Assembly: GCA_022572485.1 (NCBI GenBank)
Contig: JACZVU010000014.1
Coordinates: 1-28,386, forward strand
Direction of reading: 5' to 3'
Length of the DNA: 28,386 nt
From: Myxococcales bacterium
GTDB lineage: Bacteria > Myxococcota_A > UBA9160 > SMWR01
Part shown: piece after piece, positions 8,648 to 16,563 of the stretch
Layout: the number at the start of each line of letters is the position of its first letter
Position numbering within the stretch: position 1 is the first letter of the stretch
Program-made: the position numbers and the translations under genes
Notes under the pieces: generated by a model
Told to the model about the DNA's origin: nothing
The model's input: the letters and a program-made list of their open reading frames with translations, nothing else
Databases searched by the model: none

Positions 8648-8963
8648 TCCAGTGATCCCCACGCGAGGTAGACGCTCGCTTGCCACGAGCATTTCGATTG
8701 ATTGCGAATAGCCTAACGCTCTCGGAAACATGCAGCCAGTCGATACGGCTCAGCCTTCGCCGCAAGAATTTCGCGACGGTGCAAAGCGCCACATCGCGAC
8801 GTGCAGATTCACCCCGGGGGGTCATCCATCCCCGATCGCTGTGGAAGCGATCGACGAAACGCGACGATTTGCATTGACTCGAGCACTGCAGCCTGAAATT
8901 TCACCGGAAACGCGGCAACGCCATGCACGTTAGACTCCCCGCCAGATTGAGGAGACACACCCA
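8648..8963. other. intergenic region between divergent genes
   Basis: 316 bases that should hold the promoters of the zinc-ribbon gene (minus) and the lipoprotein gene (plus). An 8-bp perfect inverted repeat, CGATCGCT-(5)-AGCGATCG, sits at 8833-8853; it has no T-run and could be an operator or a hairpin. A 67-codon open frame (8730-8933) has no ribosome binding site or family features and is not called. Confidence 0.5.
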
Positions 8964-10079
8964 ATGCGCGCCACATTATCCCTCACAGCCGCCTTCACGA
9001 TCGGGGCCATCGCGATCTGGCTGCCAACCTGCACGGGAAAATCGGAGCACGGGCCTACGATTCTCGCGGGAATGGATCCGGCCACGAACGAGGCGCCCTC
9101 TCAATTTTCAGATCCGCGGCTCCGAGCCTTCGACGTCGAAGGTTCGCTCCTTCTAGCGTATCGCGGCCCTGGCAAGGGTGGCGTCGCGTACCACCTCACA
9201 CTCCAGGTCGAGGGCCAACGAGCCGCCCGCAAACCATCCGGCAACAAGCAGCAACCACCCGTTCGTGAGTCGCACGCGTTAGAGGTCGAATTCAGGAAGC
9301 TTCCCGTCGAGGGCACCGACTCCAGAAACGACGTGTTTCTGCTGGGCCTCGATGCGCTTCATTACACACAAAAGCAGCGAAATCCTGCGGCCAGCCGCGA
9401 AATCGAGATCGCGGACGACCGATTTCGGTTGTCGATCAACGGTGAGACTTCGATCGACAACCGAGGCAATCGAATCACCGGGCCCCTCGCACCGCGCATC
9501 TTCCTAAACCGCATCTTCGGCGTTATCACCCACGATCCGAGTGGCAATCCCATCAAGCTGTCAAGTCGAGGGGCCCCAGCCGCACGTCAATTCATGAGCG
9601 AAATCCCGATCCTCGGAGCCATCGCATACACGATGGTCTCCCTCCCGCAAGATCGGATCACCCCGGGTTCCAGCTGGACCGGCGTTCGCATTCCACCCAG
9701 CCGTTCTGGCGAACTCGGTCTGAGCTTGACAGTCCACTACTCGTTGGCGGGTTTCGAAATCTTCGAAGGCGTTACCTGCGCGATGATCCTGATCAATGCC
9801 CACATCAGCGAAAACGAAATTACGAGCACCACGGGGCACAAATTCGATCGAGTTCAGGCAACTCTCAACGGAACGGCTTGGGTGGAACTGGAAAATTCGC
9901 TCGTTCGACGAGTCGTTCTCAGCGATCAGATCAGAGCCAGCTGGGTGGACCCGGGCGACCCCAAAACGGCCACGGAGCACCGAATCCAACACACGAGCAA
10001 ATTGGTGTTGGCGCTACGCGATCCCAATGAGAAACCCGACAAATGGTCGGACGGGGCACCGCGTTTCAATACTCGCTGA
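8964..10079 (+). CDS. predicted secreted lipoprotein of unknown function
   Basis: 371 aa. The N-terminus is a signal peptide with a lipobox-like end L20-P-T-C23, so it is probably an acylated periplasmic or outer-membrane protein. The rest is rich in beta-strands with no membrane helices. Two segments, PQDRITPGSSWTG (middle) and YSLAGFEIFEGVTCAMI (following it), recall the broad DUF6263-like class of beta-rich lipoproteins; this is a weak resemblance seen by eye. A ribosome binding site (GAGGAGA) lies 9-10 bases before the ATG. The stop codon is embedded in a palindrome shared with the convergent symporter gene. I do not recognise a specific function. Confidence 0.75.
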   Translation: MRATLSLTAAFTIGAIAIWLPTCTGKSEHGPTILAGMDPATNEAPSQFSDPRLRAFDVEGSLLLAYRGPGKGGVAYHLTLQVEGQRAARKPSGNKQQPPVRESHALEVEFRKLPVEGTDSRNDVFLLGLDALHYTQKQRNPAASREIEIADDRFRLSINGETSIDNRGNRITGPLAPRIFLNRIFGVITHDPSGNPIKLSSRGAPAARQFMSEIPILGAIAYTMVSLPQDRITPGSSWTGVRIPPSRSGELGLSLTVHYSLAGFEIFEGVTCAMILINAHISENEITSTTGHKFDRVQATLNGTAWVELENSLVRRVVLSDQIRASWVDPGDPKTATEHRIQHTSKLVLALRDPNEKPDKWSDGAPRFNTR

Positions 10080-10094
10080 GCGGAGGCCGCTCAG
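10076..10094. terminator. bidirectional hairpin containing both convergent stop codons
   Basis: CTGAGCGG (10076-10083) and CCGCTCAG (10087-10094) form a perfect 8-bp stem with loop AGG. The TGA of the plus-strand lipoprotein gene (10077-10079) and the TGA of the minus-strand symporter (10093-10091) lie symmetrically in the two arms. No long T-run follows, so it may stall polymerase or protect both mRNA ends rather than act as a strong intrinsic terminator. Confidence 0.5.
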
Positions 10095-11362
10095 GGATCT
10101 CCGGTTTCGCCGCGAAAGATCTCTCGCGACAGCTGCCCTTCACTCGCGGCAACAACGCAACTGACGGAAGCATCGCCAGTCACATTGACGGCTGTCCGCA
10201 CCATGTCGAGCAATCGATCGACGCCAAGGACCAGCGCGATTCCCTCGACTGGAAGGTTCACCTGGCGCAATACCATCGCGAGCATGATGAGCCCCACACC
10301 CGGAACGCCGGCAGTTCCGATCGATGCAAGCGTGGCCGTGAGGACAACCATCAAATAATCCATCGGCGAAAGATCGATCCCATAGGCCTGGGCGATGAAG
10401 CCCGTTGCAACGCCCTGCATGATCGCCGTCCCGTCCATGTTGATAGTCGCACCGAGCGGAATCGTAAAGGAGGCGATCGAATTTTTGACGCCCAATTTGT
10501 GTTCGACGGTCTCGAGCGTGACGGGGAGTGTGGCATTGCTGCTGGCCGTACTGAACGCCAACGCGATTGGATCTCTCATGTTGCGAAAGAACACGATCGG
10601 GTTGAGGCCCGCAAGAAATCTCAGAAGGCTCGGATACGTGACCAGAGCGTGCAGCAGCAAGACTCCGAGTACCAGCAAGAAATACTGGAGCAGCGGTAGC
10701 ATCGCCCCGAACCCCTGAAGCGCGAAGACCTTCGCGATCAGACAGAACACCCCGTAGGGCGCCACGTTCATCAACAACATCACGAGCTGCATGATCACGG
10801 AGTTGAGATCATCAAAGAATTTCAACAAACGCTTGCCAGGCTCCCCAGAGAGCGTCAGCGCAAGGCCAAAGAGCCCGGCAAAGACGATGATCTGCAACAT
10901 GTTGCCATCGGCCATCGCCCGGATCGGATTCGAAGGAAACAGATCGATGAACACATCCACCAGCGACGGAGCTTCCTGCGCTTCGAACGAAGCGTCGGAA
11001 TCGAGTTCGAATCCGGCACCGGGCTGGACGATCGTCGCAGCGATCAGCGCCAGCGACACCGCAATCGCGGTAGTCACCAGATAGAGGCCCAGTGTCTTCA
11101 CGCCCACCCGGCCGAGCTTCGCGACGTCGTCCAGAGCTGCGGTGCCGCAGACCAGGGAAACAAATACCAGCGGAACGACCAGCAGCTTCAGGCTGGCCAG
11201 GAAAATCGAACCGACCACGTGGAGCAACCCATCCACCACGACGTCTTTGATCCAGCCCGAGATTCCAATCCAGTTGAGCAGCACGCCAACAGCGAGCCCT
11301 GCGCCCATTCCAAGGACGATCTTGAACGTCAAGCTACGGCTCTCGCCCCGATCGATCGGCAT
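10091..11362 (-). CDS. sodium/proton:dicarboxylate (acidic amino acid) symporter, GltP/DctA family
   Basis: Secondary transporter of the DAACS family in the inner membrane, 423 aa with the family's eight helices and two re-entrant loops. HP1 carries the serine-rich motif STASSNATLPVTLE and TM7 the NMDGTA cation motif. In TM8 the series D382...D386..R389....N393...D397 (within DRLLDMVRTAVNVTGD) keeps the aspartate that binds the substrate amino group and the arginine that binds the side-chain carboxylate in glutamate/aspartate carriers. DctA has serine at the D386 position, so aspartate/glutamate is a likelier substrate than plain C4-dicarboxylates. The ATG at 11362 has GGGGG five bases upstream. 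A TATGAT hexamer at 11395-11390 may be its -10, without a clear -35. It is monocistronic and convergent with the lipoprotein gene. Confidence 0.93.
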   Translation of the reverse strand: MPIDRGESRSLTFKIVLGMGAGLAVGVLLNWIGISGWIKDVVVDGLLHVVGSIFLASLKLLVVPLVFVSLVCGTAALDDVAKLGRVGVKTLGLYLVTTAIAVSLALIAATIVQPGAGFELDSDASFEAQEAPSLVDVFIDLFPSNPIRAMADGNMLQIIVFAGLFGLALTLSGEPGKRLLKFFDDLNSVIMQLVMLLMNVAPYGVFCLIAKVFALQGFGAMLPLLQYFLLVLGVLLLHALVTYPSLLRFLAGLNPIVFFRNMRDPIALAFSTASSNATLPVTLETVEHKLGVKNSIASFTIPLGATINMDGTAIMQGVATGFIAQAYGIDLSPMDYLMVVLTATLASIGTAGVPGVGLIMLAMVLRQVNLPVEGIALVLGVDRLLDMVRTAVNVTGDASVSCVVAASEGQLSREIFRGETGDP

Positions 11363-11468
11363 CGAACCCCCTGCAATGTGAGTGGCGTGATCATACTCCG
11401 CCAGGAGAGCCTGGCCGCAGCGCGAAGAAGAGCGGCACAGAAGGCTGGAAAGCGTTACCCCCTGCTAG

Positions 11469-11987
11469 ATGAAACTCCTGGCTGCCGACTTCGCCGAGAG
11501 TCTGCGCCGCGGAGAGCCGTGGATCGAAGCGCTCCGAACGGTGGGCGATCCCGATCCGAGCGCAGCGGCTGCGTCTTTTTCGCTGGCCCTGGAAGAACCC
11601 AGCCTCGCCCCGCACGTAGAAACCTGGGCGCCCGCACTCGTGCGCTCCGCGCGACCTGGGCGCGGAGCAGAACGCTTGCTCGCGACCTGTGGCCGGAAGG
11701 TGCCGCGGGCGCGCTTGCCAACTCGGTCACCGCGGCTCTCGATTACTACGAGCGATTCGGTGCAGAGTGGGAACGCCAGATGCTGATCCAGCTGCGTGCG
11801 GTGACCTGGATGGATTGGAGGCTTTGAGTCGACTCGAAATGCTACCCGAAGATACCACGGTCGAGCTCTCGACCGCCTACCTTTGCCGTCAGCCTTGCTC
11901 GAAAAACTCACCGGAGCGCAGGAGCGGATCCGAACGGCGTTCGAATCCGTTGTCGACCGCGACACGATTTCTGCGCTGTCCGACTGA
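11469..11987 (+). pseudogene. glnE: decayed glnE fragment (glutamine synthetase adenylyltransferase)
   Basis: Three reading frames in turn resemble parts of GlnE, in GlnE order. Frame starting at 11469: LAADFAESLRRGEPWIEAL, comparable to the N-terminal SDFVQDSVIAHPEWLTEL of E. coli GlnE as I recall it. Then, in another frame up to a stop at 11827: WPEGAAGALANSV and ALDYYERFGAEWERQ, comparable to LRPFGESGPLVLS and DYYQEQGRDWER. Then RLEMLPED in a third frame (from about 11826), and LLEKLTGAQERIRTAFESVV back in the first frame, ending with a stop at 11985-11987. The nucleotidyltransferase catalytic segment (GKLGG...SDIDLIF) is missing, and the total is about 170 codons against roughly 950 for intact GlnE. 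I read this as a relic with large internal deletions and several frameshifts. Assignment rests on motif recall, not alignment. Confidence 0.55.
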
Positions 11988-12176
11988 ACGGCGGAATCCC
12001 AGGGTGCTTTGCGACGAGATTTCTCGAATGCGCAGGGTTCCTGTGTAACCTCCATTTTTAGAAGCGTTCTCCGGCTTCCTCAAGCGCCCTCTCCCGATCA
12101 AGTCCAGCGCGCGACATCCCGATGTTCTCCGCACAGCGAGCCCTACTGGAAGGCCCGCCGGAGGCTCTGTACTGCC
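11988..12176. other. intergenic region, no clear feature
   Basis: Between the glnE relic and the zinc-ribbon gene. I see only a GGAGG (12160-12164) that serves as ribosome binding site for the next gene. The zinc-ribbon frame is open upstream to 12009, but the extension looks non-coding. Confidence 0.4.
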
Positions 12177-13067
12177 GTGCGCCTGGTCGCCTGCTCGAAT
12201 TGCCATACCCAATACGACGTCACAGACGTACAAGGAAAGACCATTCCGTGCCGCTGCGGGAAGGAAATCGACAACGTTCCGCTTCAGGCCAAAGACGCCA
12301 GGATTGCGCGATGTGGTTCCTGCGGCGCCGGAGTCCAACGCGACGCGGGAACCTGTCAATACTGCGGATCCGAGATCATCCGCGAGCCGGGCAAACACAG
12401 TCTGATCTGCCCCGAGTGCTATGCGCGCTGCGCAGACGGCTCGCGATTTTGCACCGCTTGCGGTGTCGGATTCCGGCCAGAGCGGGCGCGGGTCGAGGGG
12501 CACGAACTCCCTTGTCCGGCCTGCTCAACACTGATGCCACCGCGACAAGTCGGCGGCATCGGGCTCAACGAGTGCCTCTCGTGCCACGGTCTCTGGACAC
12601 CGGGTGAAAGCTTCGACCTTCTCGTGAGTCGGGCAATCGAGGCACGGCAGCAGGCCAGCCCCGCAGAGTTGCATGTCCTCAAACCGCGAGTCACGGGCTC
12701 CAACCCCGCCAAGCAGGGCGTGCAGTACCGAAACTGCCCCGAATGCGGCGGATACATGGCACGCCGCAACTACCGCAAGAAGTCCGGAATCATCATCGAC
12801 ACCTGCTCGGAACACGGCGTCTGGCTGGACGCCGACGAACTGGAGCAGATCGCAGGTTTCATCCTCAGCGGCGCAGCCGGCAAACGGATCGAACCCGAGC
12901 CCGCTGAAGAGCGCAAGCAGAAAGCGGCCTCGGCGGCGACTTTGGCGCGCCGCGAAGCGGAGCGCGCGAATCACCCAGTCAACCAAATCTCTGCTTTCTC
13001 GGGTTTTACGAGCGACGGAAGCGCGCCCGAATCGATCGCAAGTCTACTGTTCAAGATTCTGAAGTAG
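12177..13067 (+). CDS. multi-zinc-ribbon protein with two TFIIB-type zinc fingers
   Basis: 296 aa from a GTG at 12177, with GGAGG twelve bases upstream. Zinc ribbons run along the chain: C6/C9 with C25/C27, C46/C49 with C60/C63, C78/C81 with C92/C95. Two zf-TFIIB-like units follow: C113/C116...C133/C136 with GLW, and C187/C190...C210/H213 with GVWLDADELEQ. The last unit uses C-x-x-H in place of C-x-x-C. A charged alanine-rich tail follows (about 238-265). Such proteins often pair with SPFH-domain proteins in bacteria, and here the stop TAG is part of the TAGGAG ribosome binding site of the SPFH gene, a strong sign of coupled expression. The role is unknown; it probably acts as a protein-binding scaffold or chaperone-like partner rather than a transcription factor. 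Confidence 0.85.
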   Translation: MRLVACSNCHTQYDVTDVQGKTIPCRCGKEIDNVPLQAKDARIARCGSCGAGVQRDAGTCQYCGSEIIREPGKHSLICPECYARCADGSRFCTACGVGFRPERARVEGHELPCPACSTLMPPRQVGGIGLNECLSCHGLWTPGESFDLLVSRAIEARQQASPAELHVLKPRVTGSNPAKQGVQYRNCPECGGYMARRNYRKKSGIIIDTCSEHGVWLDADELEQIAGFILSGAAGKRIEPEPAEERKQKAASAATLARREAERANHPVNQISAFSGFTSDGSAPESIASLLFKILK

Positions 13068-13077
13068 GAGAAACCGC

Positions 13078-14208
13078 ATGGGCCTGATGAACAAACTTCG
13101 AGCCGAATTGATCGACATCATCGAGTGGGTCGATGACAGCCGACACACACTCGTCTGGCGTTTTCCGCGCTACCACAATCAGATCAAGTATGGTGCTCAG
13201 TTGATCGTACGCCCCGGGCAGCAGGCGATTTTCGTCACCGAGGGAAAGATCGCAGACGTATTCGACCCCGGGCAGTATCGGCTCGAAACCAAGAATCTAC
13301 CGCTGCTCAGCACCATCGCGGGCTGGAAATACGGCTTCAACAGCCCTTTCAAATCCGAGGTCTACTTCTTCAGCACCCGCCAGATCACGGATCTCAAATG
13401 GGGAACTCCGAACCCAGTGATGATGCGCGACCCCGATTTCGGAAACATCCGAGTGCGCGCCTTCGGCACCTACACCCTCAAGGCGAAAGATCCCAAGACC
13501 CTGCTTCGCGAGCTGGTCGGGACCGACAGTACTTTCGAAACTGAAGAAATCAGCGAGCTTCTGCGCTCGATCGTGAATACCTCTTTCGCCGACGTCGTTG
13601 CGAAATCAGAAATTCCCGTTCTCGATTTCGCAGCTCACTACACAGAGCTGGGTGAAGCAATTTGCAAGATGGTGGTGGAGCGCATCGATGACGAATACGG
13701 ACTTGATATTCCACAGCTCTACATCGTCAACATCTCCGTACCCGCTGAAGTCGAACAAGCACTCGATGCGCGAACCAGCATGAACGCCATCGGCGACATG
13801 GCGGCTTATCAGGGTTATCAACTCGGGCAAGCCATGTCTATTGCCGCCGCCAACCCCGCAGGCGGTCTCGCCGGGGCCGGCGTAGGACTCGGCATGGGCT
13901 TGGGGATCGCGCAAACGATGGGCGCCACACCGACGCAGAGCGGAAGCACACCTTCCACGCAGATGCCTCAGCCTCCGCCGCCACCCACGCCGAGCTGGCA
14001 TATCGCAGTGAACGGTCAAACCCAAGGCCCCTTCACGCCCGAACAGATCGCAGAGGGTATCGCCGCAGGACAGGTACGCGGTGATTCACTCGTCTGGATC
14101 GCAGGGATGGAGAATTGGACAGCCGCCAACCAAGTAGCGGCGTTCGCAACGTTGTTCCAGGCAGCCCCTCCGCCACCGCCACCGCTTACGATTCCCAACG
14201 GTGAATGA
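13078..14208 (+). CDS. SPFH/band-7 domain protein with C-terminal GYF domain (virion-core-protein-like)
   Basis: 376 aa. Residues about 30-240 form an SPFH (stomatin/prohibitin/flotillin/HflK) domain of the type annotated as virion core protein (lumpy skin disease virus)-like: YGAQLIVRPGQQAIFVTEGK, FDPGQYRLETKNLPLL, YFFSTRQITDLKWGTPNP. A glycine/alanine-rich stretch (about 255-280) and a proline-rich linker (291-305) lead to a GYF_2 (DUF4339) domain starting at W307: WHIAVNGQTQGPFTPEQI...LVWIAGMENW. GYF domains bind proline-rich peptides, and the protein has its own PPPPP tracts before and after. It lacks an obvious N-terminal transmembrane helix. It follows the zinc-ribbon gene by 10 bp with an overlapping stop/ribosome binding site, so the two products likely work together. 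Confidence 0.9.
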   Translation: MGLMNKLRAELIDIIEWVDDSRHTLVWRFPRYHNQIKYGAQLIVRPGQQAIFVTEGKIADVFDPGQYRLETKNLPLLSTIAGWKYGFNSPFKSEVYFFSTRQITDLKWGTPNPVMMRDPDFGNIRVRAFGTYTLKAKDPKTLLRELVGTDSTFETEEISELLRSIVNTSFADVVAKSEIPVLDFAAHYTELGEAICKMVVERIDDEYGLDIPQLYIVNISVPAEVEQALDARTSMNAIGDMAAYQGYQLGQAMSIAAANPAGGLAGAGVGLGMGLGIAQTMGATPTQSGSTPSTQMPQPPPPPTPSWHIAVNGQTQGPFTPEQIAEGIAAGQVRGDSLVWIAGMENWTAANQVAAFATLFQAAPPPPPPLTIPNGE

Positions 14209-14250
14209 CGCATCTCGATGACTTTTTGAATTTCAGAAGTCGCGATTCGC

Positions 14251-14300
14251 TTGCGTCATTGAGTTGGCGAAGCTCGTCCTGATATTGCGTCATTGACGCA
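14251..14300. promoter_or_regulatory. candidate operator: palindrome plus upstream half copy
   Basis: TGCGTCA-T-TGACGCA at 14286-14300 is a perfect 7-bp inverted repeat around one base. An 11-base copy of its left side (TGCGTCATTGA, 14252-14262) lies 34 bp upstream. The pair sits just before the candidate -35 of the methyltransferase gene, as expected for a dimeric regulator's binding sites. No regulator gene is adjacent. Confidence 0.5.
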
Positions 14301-14317
14301 TCATTGCATTCATTGAT

Positions 14318-14347
14318 TTGCCGATCATCGAACGGGTGCGCTACTCT
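14318..14347 (+). promoter_or_regulatory. candidate sigma70-type promoter of the MttB-family gene
   Basis: TTGCCG (14318-14323) and TACTCT (14342-14347) are separated by 18 bp. A start site near 14354 would leave a leader of about 20 bases containing AAGGAG before the ATG at 14374. The palindrome at 14286-14300 ends 17 bases upstream of the -35. Confidence 0.35.
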
Positions 14348-14373
14348 GTGTGTACCGCGAAGGAGTTTGATCG

Positions 14374-15986
14374 ATGATCGAGGATCGCTCAGTGCAAAAG
14401 GCCAAAGTGGAGCCGCACCGACGGAACCGAAGATCCGGAGGGCGCGCCGGGCGCCACGCAAAGCGGAAAAAAGGCATCGCGGGAATGGCCGTTCGCCCGG
14501 GCTTGAAGGTGGCGCCTACAAGCCCTTGAGTGATCGCGACATCGAACGCATCCACGATACGGCACTCAATGTGCTGGCAAACATCGGTATCGGGGATCCC
14601 ATACCGGAAATTCTGGAATGCACGCTGCCCAAGGGCTGCACGCTCGACGACAAAGGGCGTTTGCTTTTTCCGCGCTCTCTCGTTGAGGATCTCATTGACG
14701 TATCCGCCAAGGAATACGTGGCGTATGCCCCCAATCCGAAAAACGATCTCGAGATCAATGGGCAGCGAGTTCACATGTCGACATCGGGGGAGGCAGTCGG
14801 TATTCTCGACTACGAGACGCAGACCTACCGACCGTCAACACTCACAGATCTCTACGATGCGGCTCGCCTCGCAGACCAACTCGAACACATCCACAGCTTT
14901 GGCCAGCCCTTCATCGCCACGGAATGGAGCGAAAATATCTTCGTTCACGATATGAATATCGCCTACGCGGCGTTGGCGGGGACCGAAAAGCACTTGAGTC
15001 TCGGCATTGCAATGGTTGAGCACATCGACCCGCTCGTTGCCCTTTTCGACGCCTATCTCGGCAAGGAAGGCGGCTTTTTGGAGCGCCCTTTCTGCATCTT
15101 CGGCGGTTGCCCGATCGTTTCGCCGCTTCGTTTTGCCAAGGAAAACGCGGAAGTGCTCGTCAAGGTCGCACAGCTCGGGCTGACGGGTGACTTCGCGGTC
15201 GCCGCCCAGGCGGGTGCGACGGCTCCCGCCGCCCTGGCTGGCGCGCTCGTACAAACCTTTGCGGCGTCTCTGGCGTGCCTGTGCGTGACAAATCTGATCC
15301 GGCCCGGAAGCGCGATCAATTTCGGCATCTGGCCGTTCATCTCGGACCTGCGAACTGGAGCATTCAGCGGCGGAAGCGGCGAAGCGGCCCTGGTGATCGC
15401 TTCGGCCACCCAATTGGCCAACCACTACGGGCTGATCACCAGCGCCCCCAGTGGTATGACCGATTCGAAGACGATGGACGCACAGGCGGGCTACGAAAAG
15501 GCGATTACGACGACCGCCGCTACTTTGGCGGGAGGAAACACCGTCGCCTGCTATCCGGGAATCGTTGGAAGCCTTCTCGCACAATCCTTCGAGGGAATGG
15601 TCATCGACAACGACATGATGGGAAGCGTGCTGCGTCTGCTCCGAGGCATCGAGGTTTCGGACGAGACACTCTCCTACGATGTCATCGAGAGTACGGTCCA
15701 CGGTGTAGGGCATTACCTCGACCATGATCAGACACTCGAGATCATGCAGACAGAGTATCTCTATCCAGAAGTCGGAGATCGACGCACTGCGAACGACTGG
15801 CAGGACAGCGGCGGAGAGACCGTGTACGAGCTCGCCCATGTGCGGGTCAAGAGCCTGCTTTCGAGCCACTATCCCGAATACATCAAGCCCGCGGCCGACG
15901 CGAGAATCCGCGAGAAGTTCCCAATCAAACTCGACCCAAAAGACATGAAGCCCGGGAACGCAAGGTGGGAAGACCCACTGCTTTAG
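14374..15986 (+). CDS. trimethylamine methyltransferase (MttB) family protein, apparent N-terminal frameshift
   Basis: Member of the MttB superfamily, which moves methyl groups from quaternary or tertiary amines to a corrinoid protein. The main frame (about 14499-15986) begins GLEGGAYKPLSDRDIERIH and ends at a TAG. The best start is the ATG at 14374, eight bases after AAGGAG, but it is in the next frame. That frame encodes RRSGGRAGRHAKRKKG and VRPG, the basic N-terminal region usual in this family, then hits a stop at 14527. Adding one G to GGG at 14499-14501 joins VRPG to LEGGAYKPL and gives 537 aa, normal length. There is no in-frame TAG inside, so this is a non-pyrrolysine homologue, like glycine betaine methyltransferases. 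No corrinoid-protein gene is adjacent; substrate unknown. Whether the frameshift is real or a read error is open. Confidence 0.85.
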
Positions 15987-16016
15987 AGGAATTTTCTCGG
16001 GTAAGAAGACGAGCGC

Positions 16017-16038
16017 TTCAGCCGCATGTCGGGCTGAA
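16017..16038. terminator. hairpin downstream of the MttB-family gene
   Basis: TTCAGCC (16017-16023) and GGCTGAA (16032-16038) form a 7-bp stem with an 8-base loop, 31 bases after the TAG. No T-run follows, so factor-independent termination is doubtful. Confidence 0.3.
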
Positions 16039-16148
16039 TGCGTGATATCCTAGTAACGGAGGTCGCTTCCGTGTGAGAATTTCACGGAGGGGACCGCCCA
16101 GGCTGTTGCGTGGTAAATTCACCATGCAAATTGGAGGGGAGGCTTGCA

Positions 16149-16550
16149 ATGTTGAAAGTCTTGTTCGCAATTTCGCTAGTGGGTCTGCTGGCTTGTGGCA
16201 CCGGGGAGCCCGACTCGGAGGCAACCGGCAGCACTTTGGATACACCGCCGGTCTCCGCGATGGAGCCGCCTGGCGGCACTGCGGAGGGGGTCGAAGGCGA
16301 GGAGACCGCGGCGATCGAGGGCGAGCAGGTCGACCTCGAAGCCAACGCAGCCGCGATCGAGTCCTGCATCGATCTCGTCGCATCCGGCGACTTCGGGGAA
16401 GCCCTGCCCGTCTGTCTCAACGCGGCATCGATCGACGCAGGAAACGCCGAGGTCCAGGCAGCCCTGGCGGTGGCCCAGGAGAAGACGGCGGCGGAAGCCT
16501 CTTCCGGCGCCGCGACTGCCGCAGACGCACTCAGCGAAATCGGTAACTGA
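16149..16550 (+). CDS. small predicted lipoprotein
   Basis: 133 aa. The N-terminal signal MLKVLFAISLVGLLAC has a lipobox ending at C16. An acidic, proline/glycine/glutamate-rich stretch follows (about 17-65), then a short alpha-helical region (AAAIESCIDLVASGDFGEAL...AEVQAALAVAQEKTA) that reads like one TPR-type helical hairpin, with two cysteines about 18 residues apart. The ATG at 16149 was chosen for the signal peptide and the strong upstream GGAGGGGAGG six bases away; the frame is open back to 16110. No family recognised. A GC-rich hairpin follows at 16564. It may hang from the outer membrane through the acidic linker. Confidence 0.75.
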   Translation: MLKVLFAISLVGLLACGTGEPDSEATGSTLDTPPVSAMEPPGGTAEGVEGEETAAIEGEQVDLEANAAAIESCIDLVASGDFGEALPVCLNAASIDAGNAEVQAALAVAQEKTAAEASSGAATAADALSEIGN

Positions 16551-16563
16551 TTCGGTCGAAGCA

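Noticed and set aside
8833..8853. Inverted repeat as an intrinsic terminator
   Set aside because: The stem is perfect, but no T-run follows on either strand and it lies upstream of, not after, both neighbouring genes.
8730..8933. 67-codon open frame as a small gene
   Set aside because: It has no ribosome binding site, no recognisable sequence character, and overlaps the likely divergent promoter region.
14835..15869. 344-codon open frame on the minus strand
   Set aside because: It is antisense to the MttB-family gene and shows no signal, motif or ribosome binding site.
14374..15986. Pyrrolysine-encoding TAG in the MttB-family gene
   Set aside because: No TAG occurs inside the main frame; the only TAG is the terminal stop at 15984-15986, followed by a normal intergenic gap.
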